NCBI RefSeq assembly: GCF_028752835.1
Contig: NZ_CP087952.1
Coordinates: forward strand, 2,461,041 to 2,525,040
Direction of reading: 5' to 3'
Source: Desulfosarcina sp. BuS5
Lineage (GTDB): Bacteria > Desulfobacterota > Desulfobacteria > Desulfobacterales > BuS5
DNA length: 64,000 nucleotides
The notes beneath the pieces are model-generated. The model did not search any database. It was given only the letters and a program-made list of their open reading frames with translations, and was not told where the DNA came from. Shown in pieces: positions 51,801-61,742 of this stretch. Position numbers and translations under genes: made by a program. How positions within the stretch are numbered: position 1 is the first letter of the stretch; each line of letters begins with the position of its first letter.

Positions 51801-52290
51801 GGAAGCTTCTTTTAGCGCCGTGTTTGAATTATTCGAGGGGTTTGATTACCAGAATCATAATATTACCATATTACTTAACGATCATCCTATTGGTTCATTA
51901 TACAATACCGTGCCCTCCGGAAAATATACATTTACGATACTGGCAGACTACCTCCATGTTTCCGAGAATCAGCCGACTACCAATATTCTTACTATAAAAA
52001 CTGAAGGTATGAATCAGGGCAACTATATCGTTTCAACAGATTTTGAAATTATTCTAAGCCTTGACAAAATGAAGATTACCCATTGTGTTCCTTTGCCTAT
52101 GGATGAAATTGACAGGCCCCCTTTGATACTGGTCTCAGGAAATCGGTGTGTGGAAGAGGGAGAAACCATTACTTTAAAGGTAATTGCTGTTGACCCGAAT
52201 AGAGAAAGCGTATGTATTAATGCAAACAACCTGCCCCCGGTGCAGTTTTTGAATCAGCCTGTGCAGCAGGTTACGTTACCACAAATTTAG
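51778..52290 (+). pseudogene. Giant lipoprotein gene, fourth segment
   Basis: A short stretch between two frame breaks. It encodes a beta domain (SAVFELFEGFDYQNHNITIL) and the beginning of a cadherin/Ig-like repeat (VSGNRCVEEGETITLKVIAV). It goes out of frame at a C5 tract (52234-52238); with six C the next frame continues as PPGAVFESACAAGYVTTNLV, which parallels the following repeat (AGAEFETTCSTGSVNQVFSW). Confidence 0.7.
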
Positions 52291-55200
52291 TTTGGACGCC
52301 TGGAGCCGGAACTGCAGGGACATCATATAATGTAGAATTTACAGCAGTTGATGAAGATTTGATGACTGATTCCGAATTTGCTCAAATAACGGTTTCAGAA
52401 ATATGTGATACTCATTCCCTGATTCTCGAAAATATTGGGAACAAGATAGTCCTTGTTAATGAATTGCTTGAATTTACTGTTTCTGCAGCAGATTCCTTCG
52501 GACATCCGATCTGGTATAATCATCCTGACAATGACAGTAGATTTACAGACAACGGAGACGGTACCGGCACATTTTCCTGGACACCTGCAGAAGGTGATCT
52601 GGGAAATCATAGTCTCCTCTTTGATGTTACCGATGGCATTATCAACGATTCTGAAAATATTGCAATCCAGGTGATTCAGCAACAGGAAAACAACCTTCCG
52701 ATCCTTGAATATATTGGCAGTAAAAGCGTTACAGCAGGAGATACGCTGACTTTTACGGTCAGAGGTATGGATCCAAATAATGAAAGTGTTTGTCTCAAAG
52801 CTCCTGATCTGGCTCAGATAGCTGCCGGAGCTGAATTTGAAACAACCTGTTCAACAGGTTCGGTAAATCAGGTTTTTTCATGGACACCGGATGAAGATCA
52901 GATTGGTACGCATTATATGATGTTTTACGCTTATAATGAAAACAACCAATCACTCAAAGACTGGGAAAAAGTAGCAATCACGGTCAAACAGGACGTTCCT
53001 GTAGTGTCATGCCCCAAAGTAATGGGAAACATCAGCACTTTTACAGAAATAGAAAATGATAACGGTGAAATGCAAACCATTGAAACAAATGTGATAAGGC
53101 CGGGGCAAAATGTAACTGTCAAAGCTGTCATATCAAACCCGACCCGGGAAATACAGGAAATTGCTCCGATTTTAAGCATACGAAATAATTTAAATATCGA
53201 AGAAATAGCAGGAGAAACAATTTATGTTGCTCCCAGCACTCTCCGTGAAGTTACCTGGCAATATACGGTTCCGGAAGATGCCGATGATATTGAATATGAT
53301 ATCAGCATACGCCTGATTGCCGCTGGTATCGGATGTGATACGTCAACCGGATATCGATGGTCTTTTTATGTAAAAACCCCGATTATTATTTTGCCGGGAG
53401 TAATGGGGAGTACTTTAATTGATGAAAGTATCAGCGAGAATGAACCATGGAACCGTGAAGTTTGGCCAAATATTCCTAAAATGGCTGTAAAGGAATTGCC
53501 TGATTTGTGCCAAAACTTGGGACGTAAATATCTTTCATATGGATATTTTTATACTTCTATTTTGTTAAAACATGGTTTCGATGTTTCAACTAATTTTGCT
53601 GAAGCCTGGGATGATTGGAAAAATTCTGAAGAAAATGATCAATATTTATTGGCCTTGATGCTGGATCAAAATGGTGAACCGGTAAATAACAATATAAAAG
53701 CAGAAAGAGTAATAAGAAAAACGTTGGATATATATGGCAAGACAGGACTTTTTGGGACAGACTCATTTGCCGGATTAGAATCATGGCTAACCAAGAAAGG
53801 GTATTATGAAGGAGAAGGAGGGGATTTTAATTTTTTTCCATATGACTGGCGTCTTGATATCAGTGTTCTTGCCGGTGCATTAAATGCAAAAATAGAAAAC
53901 GTTTTAAAAAAAACCGGGGCAAAAAAGGTAACAATCATTGCCCACAGCATGGGAGGCCTTGTAACTAAAAAATATATTATTGATAATAATGAAAATCCTA
54001 AAATTAAAAATTTTATTCTACTCGGTACTCCAAACCTGGGAGCGCCCAAAATACTTTTGCCGTTGGTATATGGAGATACCGGATCATCCGATATGAATAT
54101 GTATCTGGATAAAAACATAATCAGGGAAATCAGCAGGAATTTCCCTTCTTCTTATCAACTTTTACCATCGTATAGATACTTTCAAACTATTGGCAGTTAT
54201 TTTGAGACCGATGATCCTGAAAATACATTTCCTGTTGATACCTATGAAGGCATGCAGGATTATCTAAAAAATAATTATAACCTTCGTCTTGTTAATAGTG
54301 CAAAAATTTTTCAGAAAGATATGGAGATCTGGAACAGTTCCCATTCGTCAATTAAAACCTATATGTTTGCCGGTTGTGGTCTGGGGACAATTCATAGAAT
54401 TATAGAACAGACTGATTCGGCTAAACCCTACTATATTGGACAACAAAACGGCGATAGCACTGTGCCTCTGCAAAGCGCTATAGAGGAAGATATCTCTTTT
54501 GATACAAGGTATCTGATTAAAAAAATAGAACATATATCATTACCAGGTTCAAAAGGGGCTTTTACTTTATTAGATTTGATTCTAAAGGGCGATGAAGATA
54601 GCTTTATTGCTGATAATAACGTTAGAGAATATGATGGCAGCGCTGCGTGTGATAAATTCTGCGAGCTGAATGAAATTGAAATAGTTCTGGATGATCCATG
54701 TATGGAGATAGAAATATTTGGCGGAGATTATCGCGTTTCTCCTGATTGGATGACTTATTACATACCCAATAACGGACAATATAAACTGCGCATTAATGGT
54801 ACATCTGATTCTGATGGATTATTAGACCTTAAGCTGAGACTTCTCCAGGAAGGCGGGTATTCAAAAACTGTAATTTTTTATCAATTGCCATTACCGGAGG
54901 GTGGCATCGGGGAATTCATTATAAATTCTGATCTTTTGGAACCGGTAATGGATATAGATATAAATGGTGACGGGATTTTTGAATCTCATGTGAACCCGAC
55001 AGATGTTTTAGATTTTCCGGAAAGCGATGATTTTATGCCGCCGGTTACAACAGCAAACATAACCGGAACCACAGACGGAGCAGGCTGGTATCTGCCGGAT
55101 CTTTCAATCAGCCTGGCAGCAACTGATAATGCTGGCGGAAGTGGTCTGTCCGCAACCTATTATCGTCTCCAGGGAGATACGAATTTTACCAAATATAATA

Positions 55201-56864
55201 CCGATCCCATTATAATTTCGGAAACAGGAAAGCATACGCTGACATTTTATTCGATAGACAGGAATTTGAACCGGGAAACCAACAAAACGCTCGAATTCAC
55301 AATCGATAATGGCCCGCCGCAGGTTATATCGTCAACACCTTCCAACCTGTCTTTCGGCGCTGATAGATCGACAAGTATCCATGTGGTTTTCAGCGAAATG
55401 ATGGATGTAAGCTTCCTGACAGAAAGCAATATCACAGTCAGCGGAAGCATTACAGGTATGCATAAGGGTTCTATTTCGTATGATTCAGTGACTAACACTT
55501 TAACTTTTGACCCGAACACTGAATTTATGCTCCAGGAAGATGTAATAATGACTATCAGCGGCGAAATTGCTGATATGTCAGGAATCACCCTTGATGGAAA
55601 CGGAAACGATCTTTCAGAAGGAAGCCCTCCTGATGATTATACGTTATCTTTTATAATAAATGAGAGTGACGGCCTGATAGTCAGGATAAGTGAATTAACC
55701 CCGATTTTTTGTCCCACAATTCAGCCTGTTGTAATTGTTACTGATGAAAACGGGGAAATAGTGCCTGATCTCCCGGCATCGGCATTTACTCTTTACGAAG
55801 ATCATATTGCATATCCGCTTCTTTCGGTTGACTTTGTAAACCTGATCTCATCTCCGGTTTCAGTAAGCTTGGCTCTTGATTACAGCGGAAGCATGGGCAG
55901 TACTGCAATAAACGATATGGAAGATGCCGCTGCGGAATTCATCAACAACATGATTGAAGAAGATGCAGGGGAAATTATCAAATTTGCCGATGGCGTTGAA
56001 ACCATGCAGGAATTCACCACTGATAAAACGGATTTGATTGATGCTGTGTATGCCGACCCAAGCCTCTCACGCTACTTAACTTCGCTTTATGATGCTGTTT
56101 ATCAGGCAGTAACAGCAAGTTCCGCCGAAACAGGGCGAAAGGCGGTAATCGTTATGACCGATGGGAAGGATACAAGCTCATCTCACAATGACAGCGAGGT
56201 TATTGCTTATGCTCAAACAAACGAAATCCCTGTCTTTACGATTGGATTGGGAACTTCCATAAATGCTGCGGTACTTGAGGCAATAGCGGAGCAAACCGGG
56301 GGGCTCTATTATGAGGCCCCGGCATCTTCCGATTTGCAGGCAATTTATCAATCCATTTCCAGACTGTTAAAAAACCAGTACATTATCAGATATAATCCCG
56401 CCATTCGGGACGGGCTGGAGCATACTCTGCAAATTGTCGTTAATTCCGGAATATTGAGCGGAAGCGATAAAACAACATTTATATCATGCCTTGATCTGGA
56501 TAATGACGGCCTGCCTGACAACTGGGAGCAGCAAATTATCGATGCGGACCCAGGTGATGATATTGATAATATTGCGCAAGTATTGCCCGGGGATGATTTT
56601 GATGGAGACGGATTCTGCAACTTAAGAGAATATATGTTTAATACAGATCCTGCCAACAGTCTGGATATTCCGGTTTGTCTTGGAGATTTTTTCAATGACG
56701 GTGATGTTGACGGATCTGATTTGTTTTATTTTACAAGTGAATTCGGGAATGAAACTTGCTCGGTCTCATCTCCCTGTGATGCTGATTTTAACTATGATAA
56801 CTGGATAGATGGTCTCGATCTCCTGTTTTTCTCGGAAGATTTCGGCCGGATTGATTGTCCGTAA
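52239..56864 (+). CDS. Giant lipoprotein gene, C-terminal segment: Ig-like, LCAT-type lipase, Big, VWA and dockerin-like domains
   Basis: A 1501-residue open frame from 52359, 1541 residues counting the in-frame upstream part. In order: two cadherin/Ig-like repeats ending in FSWTP; an alpha/beta-hydrolase of the lecithin:cholesterol acyltransferase type (IIILPGVMGSTLIDES, nucleophile in IIAHSMGGLVTKKY); a Big-type domain (AATDNAGGSGLSATYYRL); a bacterial Ig-like copy (STPSNLSFGADRSTSIHVVF); a VWA domain with an intact MIDAS start (LALDYSGSMGS); and two EF-hand/dockerin-type repeats (FFNDGDVDGSDLFYFTSEFG, DADFNYDNWIDGLDLLFFSE). The whole reads as a surface hydrolase/adhesin. Confidence 0.82.
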   Translation, partial: GAVFESACAAGYVTTNLVWTPGAGTAGTSYNVEFTAVDEDLMTDSEFAQITVSEICDTHSLILENIGNKIVLVNELLEFTVSAADSFGHPIWYNHPDNDSRFTDNGDGTGTFSWTPAEGDLGNHSLLFDVTDGIINDSENIAIQVIQQQENNLPILEYIGSKSVTAGDTLTFTVRGMDPNNESVCLKAPDLAQIAAGAEFETTCSTGSVNQVFSWTPDEDQIGTHYMMFYAYNENNQSLKDWEKVAITVKQDVPVVSCPKVMGNISTFTEIENDNGEMQTIETNVIRPGQNVTVKAVISNPTREIQEIAPILSIRNNLNIEEIAGETIYVAPSTLREVTWQYTVPEDADDIEYDISIRLIAAGIGCDTSTGYRWSFYVKTPIIILPGVMGSTLIDESISENEPWNREVWPNIPKMAVKELPDLCQNLGRKYLSYGYFYTSILLKHGFDVSTNFAEAWDDWKNSEENDQYLLALMLDQNGEPVNNNIKAERVIRKTLDIYGKTGLFGTDSFAGLESWLTKKGYYEGEGGDFNFFPYDWRLDISVLAGALNAKIENVLKKTGAKKVTIIAHSMGGLVTKKYIIDNNENPKIKNFILLGTPNLGAPKILLPLVYGDTGSSDMNMYLDKNIIREISRNFPSSYQLLPSYRYFQTIGSYFETDDPENTFPVDTYEGMQDYLKNNYNLRLVNSAKIFQKDMEIWNSSHSSIKTYMFAGCGLGTIHRIIEQTDSAKPYYIGQQNGDSTVPLQSAIEEDISFDTRYLIKKIEHISLPGSKGAFTLLDLILKGDEDSFIADNNVREYDGSAACDKFCELNEIEIVLDDPCMEIEIFGGDYRVSPDWMTYYIPNNGQYKLRINGTSDSDGLLDLKLRLLQEGGYSKTVIFYQLPLPEGGIGEFIINSDLLEPVMDIDINGDGIFESHVNPTDVLDFPESDDFMPPVTTANITGTTDGAGWYLPDLSISLAATDNAGGSGLSATYYRLQGDTNFTKYNTDPIIISETGKHTLTFYSIDRNLNRETNKTLEFTIDNGPPQVISSTPSNLSFGADRSTSIHVVFSEMMDVSFLTESNITVSGSITGMHKGSISYDSVTNTLTFDPNTEFMLQEDVIMTISGEIADMSGITLDGNGNDLSEGSPPDDYTLSFIINESDGLIVRISELTPIFCPTIQPVVIVTDENGEIVPDLPASAFTLYEDHIAYPLLSVDFVNLISSPVSVSLALDYSGSMGSTAINDMEDAAAEFINNMIEEDAGEIIKFADGVETMQEFTTDKTDLIDAVYADPSLSRYLTSLYDAVYQAVTASSAETGRKAVIVMTDGKDTSSSHNDSEVIAYAQTNEIPVFTIGLGTSINAAVLEAIAEQTGGLYYEAPASSDLQAIYQSISRLLKNQYIIRYNPAIRDGLEHTLQIVVNSGILSGSDKTTFISCLDLDNDGLPDNWEQQIIDADPGDDIDNIAQVLPGDDFDGDGFCNLREYMFNTDPANSLDIPVCLGDFFNDGDVDGSDLFYFTSEFGNETCSVSSPCDADFNYDNWIDGLDLLFFSEDFGRIDCP

Positions 56865-57212
56865 TAGTAGAATGGTGGGCAATGCCCACCCTGCATGATT
56901 AATCATCAGTAGTTTGAGCAGGTCTTCTTAAGTTCTTTAGTTTACTTCTGTGACGTTTGCCGTAATGGTGTTTTGACCAACCAAAAACCAGCAACACTTT
57001 GTATATATAACAGCATCCAACATTAAATTGCTGATCACGGATCCCATATCTGTTCTACGATCTGAGCTGTTGTCTGTTGAATAAATCTGTCCAAAACCGT
57101 TGGAATGCCAAGCAAGCGCACGCCTCCGTCTGGTTTATCGATTTCTTTCCTCCTAACCGGGAATGGATTTTATTTACTGTTTAGCAAATCTTCAGGGTAA
57201 AGAGAAAAATCT
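56865..57212. other. Intergenic region with a hairpin and an RT relic
   Basis: A palindrome GGTGGGCAATGCCCACC at 56873-56889 is probably a REP or terminator of the giant gene. On the minus strand, 57035-57165 is a degraded reverse-transcriptase piece (listed separately). The rest shows no gene. Confidence 0.6.
57035..57165 (-). pseudogene. Fragment of a second group II intron reverse transcriptase
   Basis: The minus-strand frame reads KEIDKPDGGVRLLGIPTVLD then RFIQQTTAQIVEQIWDP and stops. It matches the RT2 block of group II intron proteins of the type with PDGGxRPLGIPTVLDR, which differs from the RT at 47.5 kb (GGKKRPIGIPVLED). About 40 codons remain. Confidence 0.75.
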
Positions 57213-58304
57213 TCATAACATGTAAGATAGTCTTTCCAAAGCATGATCATATTTTTTGATCATGCTTTCCCATGCAAAGCGGCCCATGGCCTCGGAGATT
57301 TTTATTTGTATATCTTGCAACTCGTTGATATTCAGAATGATAAAGGTGAGTTTTTCAATCAAATCCCGTTGATCCAGGTACAGGAAATCTTTATAAAATT
57401 GTTTTGGTAAAACTTCATGATATGCAAGTCTGGCGGGAAGCAGGGGTATGCATCCGTAACGGATTGCCTCTATCACTGATATACCGAAATTTTCATTGTT
57501 GGAGGTGCTTATTACTATTTGACCCTGGGACAGGATACTGACGTATTCTTTTTTTGATTTGATATAACCATATTGTATAATTTTGTTCCCAAAACGTGCT
57601 TTGGCATCGATAAAAGCCTTGGGGACTTTTTGAAAATTCTCTCCAAGCAGGGCGATGCGGAAATCAAACCCCAGCTTCTCCACTTCCGCTAACGCGTCGA
57701 AAAAGTCTTCCGGATTTTTATCGAATTCCCAGCGGTGATTCCAGATGACGAGGGGAGCCAAAGGAGATTGGCTGGTTATTCTATTTCTTTTTTGATAAAA
57801 ACGGCATCCCGGATACAACACCTCCGCTTTGGCCTTTATGGCGTCCACCACCCACATGGGCTTGTATTCCGGCATCGTTCTTATAAAACCGGGCAGGGCT
57901 TCAAAAAAAGCATTCATATGGGTGTGGGAATTGAACAAAATTTTTTGGGCGGCCAGTGCTGTGGTAATATCTGTAAAGCCGAACTGAAAATCCCTATGCT
58001 CTCCGGCGGCAAGGGGATAAGTAATCTGATTTTCATGGAAGTAGACCAGGACAGGGGGGCATGCTGCTCCCCAGAGCATTTTTAAATCAGACAGGCTCAT
58101 AAGATTGGTTGTTATGAGCCCGTCATAATCGGTAGGTGAAGTTATTTTTTCTGCAAAATATAAGGCCGCTCCCCGCATTCGCCATTTCCAGAAACGGGCA
58201 GGCAAAGTGTAAAGATCTATCTGATGGCAGGAGTGCGCAATCAGGCCTTCTGCAAAATCCCTGTGGGATCCGCCAAAAAAAGGTTCTATGAAAAGAAACC
58301 TCAT
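57213..58304 (-). CDS. tRNA-queuosine alpha-mannosyltransferase (DUF3524/GT4)
   Basis: A 363-residue glycosyltransferase. The N-terminus RFLFIEPFFGGSHRDFAEGL is the signature of the DUF3524 domain, the QTMAN/GTDC1 family that mannosylates queuosine in tRNA-Asp. The C-terminal GT-B half has VIWNHRWEFDKNPEDFFDAL and STSNNENFGISVIEAIRYGC with the nucleotide-binding Glu. The start is uncertain: ATG 58304 is used; a TTG lies at 58319; neither has a clear ribosome-binding site. It stands between the atp terminator and the mobile zone. Confidence 0.85.
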   Translation of the reverse strand: MRFLFIEPFFGGSHRDFAEGLIAHSCHQIDLYTLPARFWKWRMRGAALYFAEKITSPTDYDGLITTNLMSLSDLKMLWGAACPPVLVYFHENQITYPLAAGEHRDFQFGFTDITTALAAQKILFNSHTHMNAFFEALPGFIRTMPEYKPMWVVDAIKAKAEVLYPGCRFYQKRNRITSQSPLAPLVIWNHRWEFDKNPEDFFDALAEVEKLGFDFRIALLGENFQKVPKAFIDAKARFGNKIIQYGYIKSKKEYVSILSQGQIVISTSNNENFGISVIEAIRYGCIPLLPARLAYHEVLPKQFYKDFLYLDQRDLIEKLTFIILNINELQDIQIKISEAMGRFAWESMIKKYDHALERLSYML

Positions 58305-58420
58305 ATTATAAAAAACCAAACCAGACTGAATAATCTAAAATTTATTGAGGAAAGCATGAAAAATTGGCTGAAGCTGTACACCTGTTTGTGGAAATTATTT
58401 CGTCCCCGTTCCTTAAAAAT

Positions 58421-58457
58421 AAAAAAGGAATGAACAAAAACTACTCATTCCTTTTTT
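58421..58457. terminator. Bidirectional rho-independent terminator of the atp operon
   Basis: A 13-bp stem (AAAAAAGGAATGA at 58421-58433 and its complement at 58445-58457) with an 11-base loop and T-runs on both strands. It lies 27 bases after the atpE stop. Confidence 0.85.
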
Positions 58458-58483
58458 ATTATTAATATACTTTGTCTTAATTC

Positions 58484-58795
<312 letters not shown>

Positions 58796-58851
58796 TTATA
58801 TTATTCCGCTTCTTCCATTTCCCATTAAATTTTGAAGCAGATTGTAAATTC

Positions 58852-59541
58852 TTAATGTGCATGCTCGAGTGCGCCTGTAAAATATATAATTGCAAGCAAA
58901 AAGAAAACAAACGCCTGTACGAGGGCCACGAAAATACCAAGTGCCATTATCGGCAGGGGAGCAAAAAAAACTCCCGCAAGCCCGAAGAGTATAAACAGAA
59001 CAATTTCATGCCCCATCATATTCCCAAATAGCCTGAAAGAAAGAGAAAGGATGCGCGCAAGATGACCGATAATTTCTATAAGAAATATTAAAGGACTCAT
59101 CCACCATACCGGGCCGAGGAAATGTTTTATATACTTTATCCCATGATATTTAATGCCGATAACATGTGTAAAAACAACGACAACCAGGGCTACGGAAGCT
59201 GTGGTGTTAAGATTGGCTGACGGGGGCAGGAACCCTGGTACAAGGCCTATCAGATTGCATACGGCAACATAAATAAAAACAGTTGCCGTCAACGGCACAA
59301 GCCAGCGGCCCTCTTCACCGGTAATATCCACCATAAATTCTTCCATGCCTGAAATAAGCACTTCGAAAAAATTTTGTGCTCCTGACGGGATTATTGTTAT
59401 TTTTTTGGTCGCCATTGCACTACAACCGATAAGGAGTATCATTATTACCCATGAATAAATAACATGCGGATATGTGTGTGCGAAATGACCAAGACCTATT
59501 AATTCAAAAAGTTTTACAAAAAACAGATAGGGGTGTTCCAT
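58852..59541 (-). CDS. atpB: ATP synthase F0 subunit a
   Basis: A 229-residue membrane protein with at least five helices. The essential arginine lies in ILSLSFRLFGNMMGHEIV, and LIGLVPGFLPPSANLNTT is the conserved periplasmic region. It forms the ion half-channels against the c-ring. It lies three bases after the AtpI-like gene and 80 bases before atpE. The length is typical. Confidence 0.97.
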   Translation of the reverse strand: MEHPYLFFVKLFELIGLGHFAHTYPHVIYSWVIMILLIGCSAMATKKITIIPSGAQNFFEVLISGMEEFMVDITGEEGRWLVPLTATVFIYVAVCNLIGLVPGFLPPSANLNTTASVALVVVVFTHVIGIKYHGIKYIKHFLGPVWWMSPLIFLIEIIGHLARILSLSFRLFGNMMGHEIVLFILFGLAGVFFAPLPIMALGIFVALVQAFVFFLLAIIYFTGALEHAH

Positions 59542-59543
59542 GT

Positions 59544-59933
59544 TTAAACAGCCTCCTTAATAATAAAATTTTTAAGTTCACGCAGGGTTGCAAGAAATAT
59601 GCTGACCACCACAACAGAGAGTCCTATCAATAGACCCAGCGGATTGACACAGTGATTTACAATAAGTAAAAATATGATTAACCCGCTGATAACAAACCTT
59701 ATATAGTACTTTGCCAAAATTACATTATGAGAAGCTATCTTCGGGGGAATAAAGGCTTTTTTGAGTGTTTTGGCAAGCAAGTGGAAGTTAATTGTAACAA
59801 TAAGTCCACCCAATATGATACCAAATGCAAAATCGGGTGGAAAAACCACGAACCCGGCCGCTCCGAATATACAAAATATTATCCAGTTGGAGAGTGTAAC
59901 AAATTTTACAATACTGAGCTGTTTATTATTCAT
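59544..59933 (-). CDS. ATP synthase subunit I-like protein (AtpI)
   Basis: A 129-residue protein with four membrane helices matching the ATP synthase I family pattern (PPDFAFGIILGGLIVTINF, then LAKYYIRFVISGLIIF). It is thought to assist c-ring assembly or stability. It starts 18 bases after atpZ and is part of the F0 operon. Confidence 0.83.
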   Translation of the reverse strand: MNNKQLSIVKFVTLSNWIIFCIFGAAGFVVFPPDFAFGIILGGLIVTINFHLLAKTLKKAFIPPKIASHNVILAKYYIRFVISGLIIFLLIVNHCVNPLGLLIGLSVVVVSIFLATLRELKNFIIKEAV

Positions 59934-59951
59934 TCAAAACTGTATATATAA

Positions 59952-60170
59952 TTAAAATTTTCTGCTTTTTTTAATCGCAAGACCGATATTTCTAAATCCC
60001 GCTACAATACCGAGTCCAAGGAATATAAACATGAATACGGGCGCTGTGTTAAAACACTTGTCAAGATACAACCCCATGGCAAGCCCTATAAAAACCGAAA
60101 GAGCAACCGAGAGTCCAATACTACTGTAGTATGCCAGATCTTTTAAATAGCGTCTTGTCTCTCTTTTCAT
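59952..60170 (-). CDS. atpZ: AtpZ/AtpI-type F0F1 assembly protein
   Basis: A 72-residue protein with two membrane helices (LAYYSSIGLSVALSVFIGLA, FMFIFLGLGIVAGFRNIGLA), the AtpZ pattern. It usually leads the F0 operon and is linked to Mg2+ or assembly function. The operon promoter should be upstream, in 60171-60279. Confidence 0.85.
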   Translation of the reverse strand: MKRETRRYLKDLAYYSSIGLSVALSVFIGLAMGLYLDKCFNTAPVFMFIFLGLGIVAGFRNIGLAIKKSRKF

Positions 60171-60279
60171 GGAAAAGTTAAATTAAATGAACTCATTATT
60201 CATAATTTATTATCATGATGTATTGAACTAATCAATATAAAACTTAAGGAATACCAAAAATAAAAACCGGCGCTAAACG

Positions 60280-61047
60280 CTAAATTAGAGCTATGATCGA
60301 CGCAAACCTTCCTGTAACGGTCTCTTTTCGATAGGAAAAGAATAGATCCGGCCTGCATTTTGTACAGGTATTGCTTGAAAAAATATTTTTCCGCAAAACC
60401 CCTTCGGCCGCAAGCTGATCGACGCTGATTGACCAGAAGTTGAAATGATTAAGCCTGTCCCCGTATTTCCAATATGCTTTATGGATTTCCTTTTTGTAAT
60501 TAATAAATTCCGCACAGCATGGGCCCAGTGAATGACCTATACATACAATTGCATCAGAGGGTCTGCAACGAAAACTTTGGTTCATTTTTTTTATAACGCG
60601 GCCGGCAATATTTTTTAAACTCCCCTGCCAGCCGGAATGAACATTTGCCACAACCTGCCTGACCGGATCATAGATAAGGATTGACTGGCAGTCTGCGGTC
60701 TGAATTACAAGGAATTTTTTTTTAATATCGGTGATCACGGCGTCCCCGCTAAAGGGAGTTTTAGTATTGATATTAAAATCTGATCTCCTGGAGAGTGTAA
60801 TGATTTTATCCCCGTGGATCTGTCTGAGAAATACAAAGTTTTCAGCCCCAAGTGATTCTGAAATAATTGCCCTGTTTGATTTAACATCTGAAGTATTGTC
60901 GCCCACAGAAAAACTAATATTAAGACTGTTAAAAGGGCTTTTACTGCGGCCTCCCTTTCTTGTGAAAATCCCGTGTCTTACACCATCAAAGCATGCAAGC
61001 CCAGGAAATATAAAGATCGGAACACCGTTTTTTTCGATCAAATCCAT
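60280..61047 (-). CDS. pgeF: Peptidoglycan editing factor PgeF (YfiH, laccase-domain)
   Basis: A 255-residue DUF152 protein. The zinc/active-site residues are visible as FLRQIHGDKI, IQTADCQSILIYDP and NVHSGWQGSLKN, with SLGPCCAEF further on. The family removes L-Ser mis-inserted in peptidoglycan precursors and has been reported as a purine nucleosidase/phosphorylase-type enzyme. It is 109 bases upstream of atpZ. The TTxxTGGT region before the start shows no clear site. Confidence 0.9.
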   Translation of the reverse strand: MDLIEKNGVPIFIFPGLACFDGVRHGIFTRKGGRSKSPFNSLNISFSVGDNTSDVKSNRAIISESLGAENFVFLRQIHGDKIITLSRRSDFNINTKTPFSGDAVITDIKKKFLVIQTADCQSILIYDPVRQVVANVHSGWQGSLKNIAGRVIKKMNQSFRCRPSDAIVCIGHSLGPCCAEFINYKKEIHKAYWKYGDRLNHFNFWSISVDQLAAEGVLRKNIFSSNTCTKCRPDLFFSYRKETVTGRFASIIALI

Positions 61048-61128
61048 ATATTTTACTGGTAATGTTTAGTCTTAGTATATTATTACGTTAAAAATAAGAT
61101 AGTTAGTGTTAATACATAAATAGGATAG

Positions 61129-61222
61129 TTTGTTCGAGATCAAGGCGCTCTAAAATTTTAACCACAGGAATACATTGAGTATTTCGAGGATTAAAATTTT
61201 AGCGCAACGCAGATATCGAGCA
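61129..61222. repeat. Long imperfect inverted repeat
   Basis: Nested arms: TTGTTCGAGATCAAGGCGC at 61129-61147 with GCGCAACGCAGATATCGAGC at 61201-61220, and inner TAAAATTTTAA (61150-61160) with TTAAAATTTTA (61190-61200). The region between pgeF and rfaE2 holds no gene. It has the look of a REP/MITE-type unit, but I see no second copy in this window. Confidence 0.7.
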
Positions 61223-61256
61223 AAATAGCCATTTATGGATGGGCAATAGTTACAAC

Positions 61257-61742
61257 TCACCCCATAGTATCCATAATTCTTTGAATAATATCAGATGTTG
61301 AAATCTGCTGCACAATATCCACCCTGACAATTCTGCCCCCATTTTTTTTGACGATATCAGCGCCGATAATATCCTTCTCTTCCCAGTCGGCGCCTTTTAC
61401 AAGCACATCCGGCTTTATCCTGCAAATCAGCTTAAATGGGTCGGGTTCATTAAAGATTATAACATAATTGATCGGTTCAAGCGCTGCAAGCACTTCCGCC
61501 CTCTGAGCCTGGCTGATTATAGGCCTTTTATTACCCTTGATCAATTTTACGGATTTATCTGAATTAAGGCCCACAATTAGAATATCACCTTCCGCCCCGG
61601 CGGCAGCGAGATACCTGACATGGCCGGCGTGCAGTATGTCAAAACATCCGTTGGTAAATACGATTCTTTTTCCATTTTTTCTAAGTGGTTGTATCTTTGA
61701 GGAAATATCATCGGATTTTATGATTTTATCTAAAATATGCAT
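61257..61742 (-). CDS. rfaE2: D-glycero-beta-D-manno-heptose 1-phosphate adenylyltransferase
   Basis: A 161-residue nucleotidyltransferase of the HIGH type: TNGCFDILHAGHVRYL and the later ISTSDIIQRI. It makes ADP-heptose for the LPS core. It is the stand-alone C-terminal half of HldE. It overlaps the amidase gene by 17 bases. It supports a Gram-negative, heptose-containing LPS. Confidence 0.95.
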   Translation of the reverse strand: MHILDKIIKSDDISSKIQPLRKNGKRIVFTNGCFDILHAGHVRYLAAAGAEGDILIVGLNSDKSVKLIKGNKRPIISQAQRAEVLAALEPINYVIIFNEPDPFKLICRIKPDVLVKGADWEEKDIIGADIVKKNGGRIVRVDIVQQISTSDIIQRIMDTMG

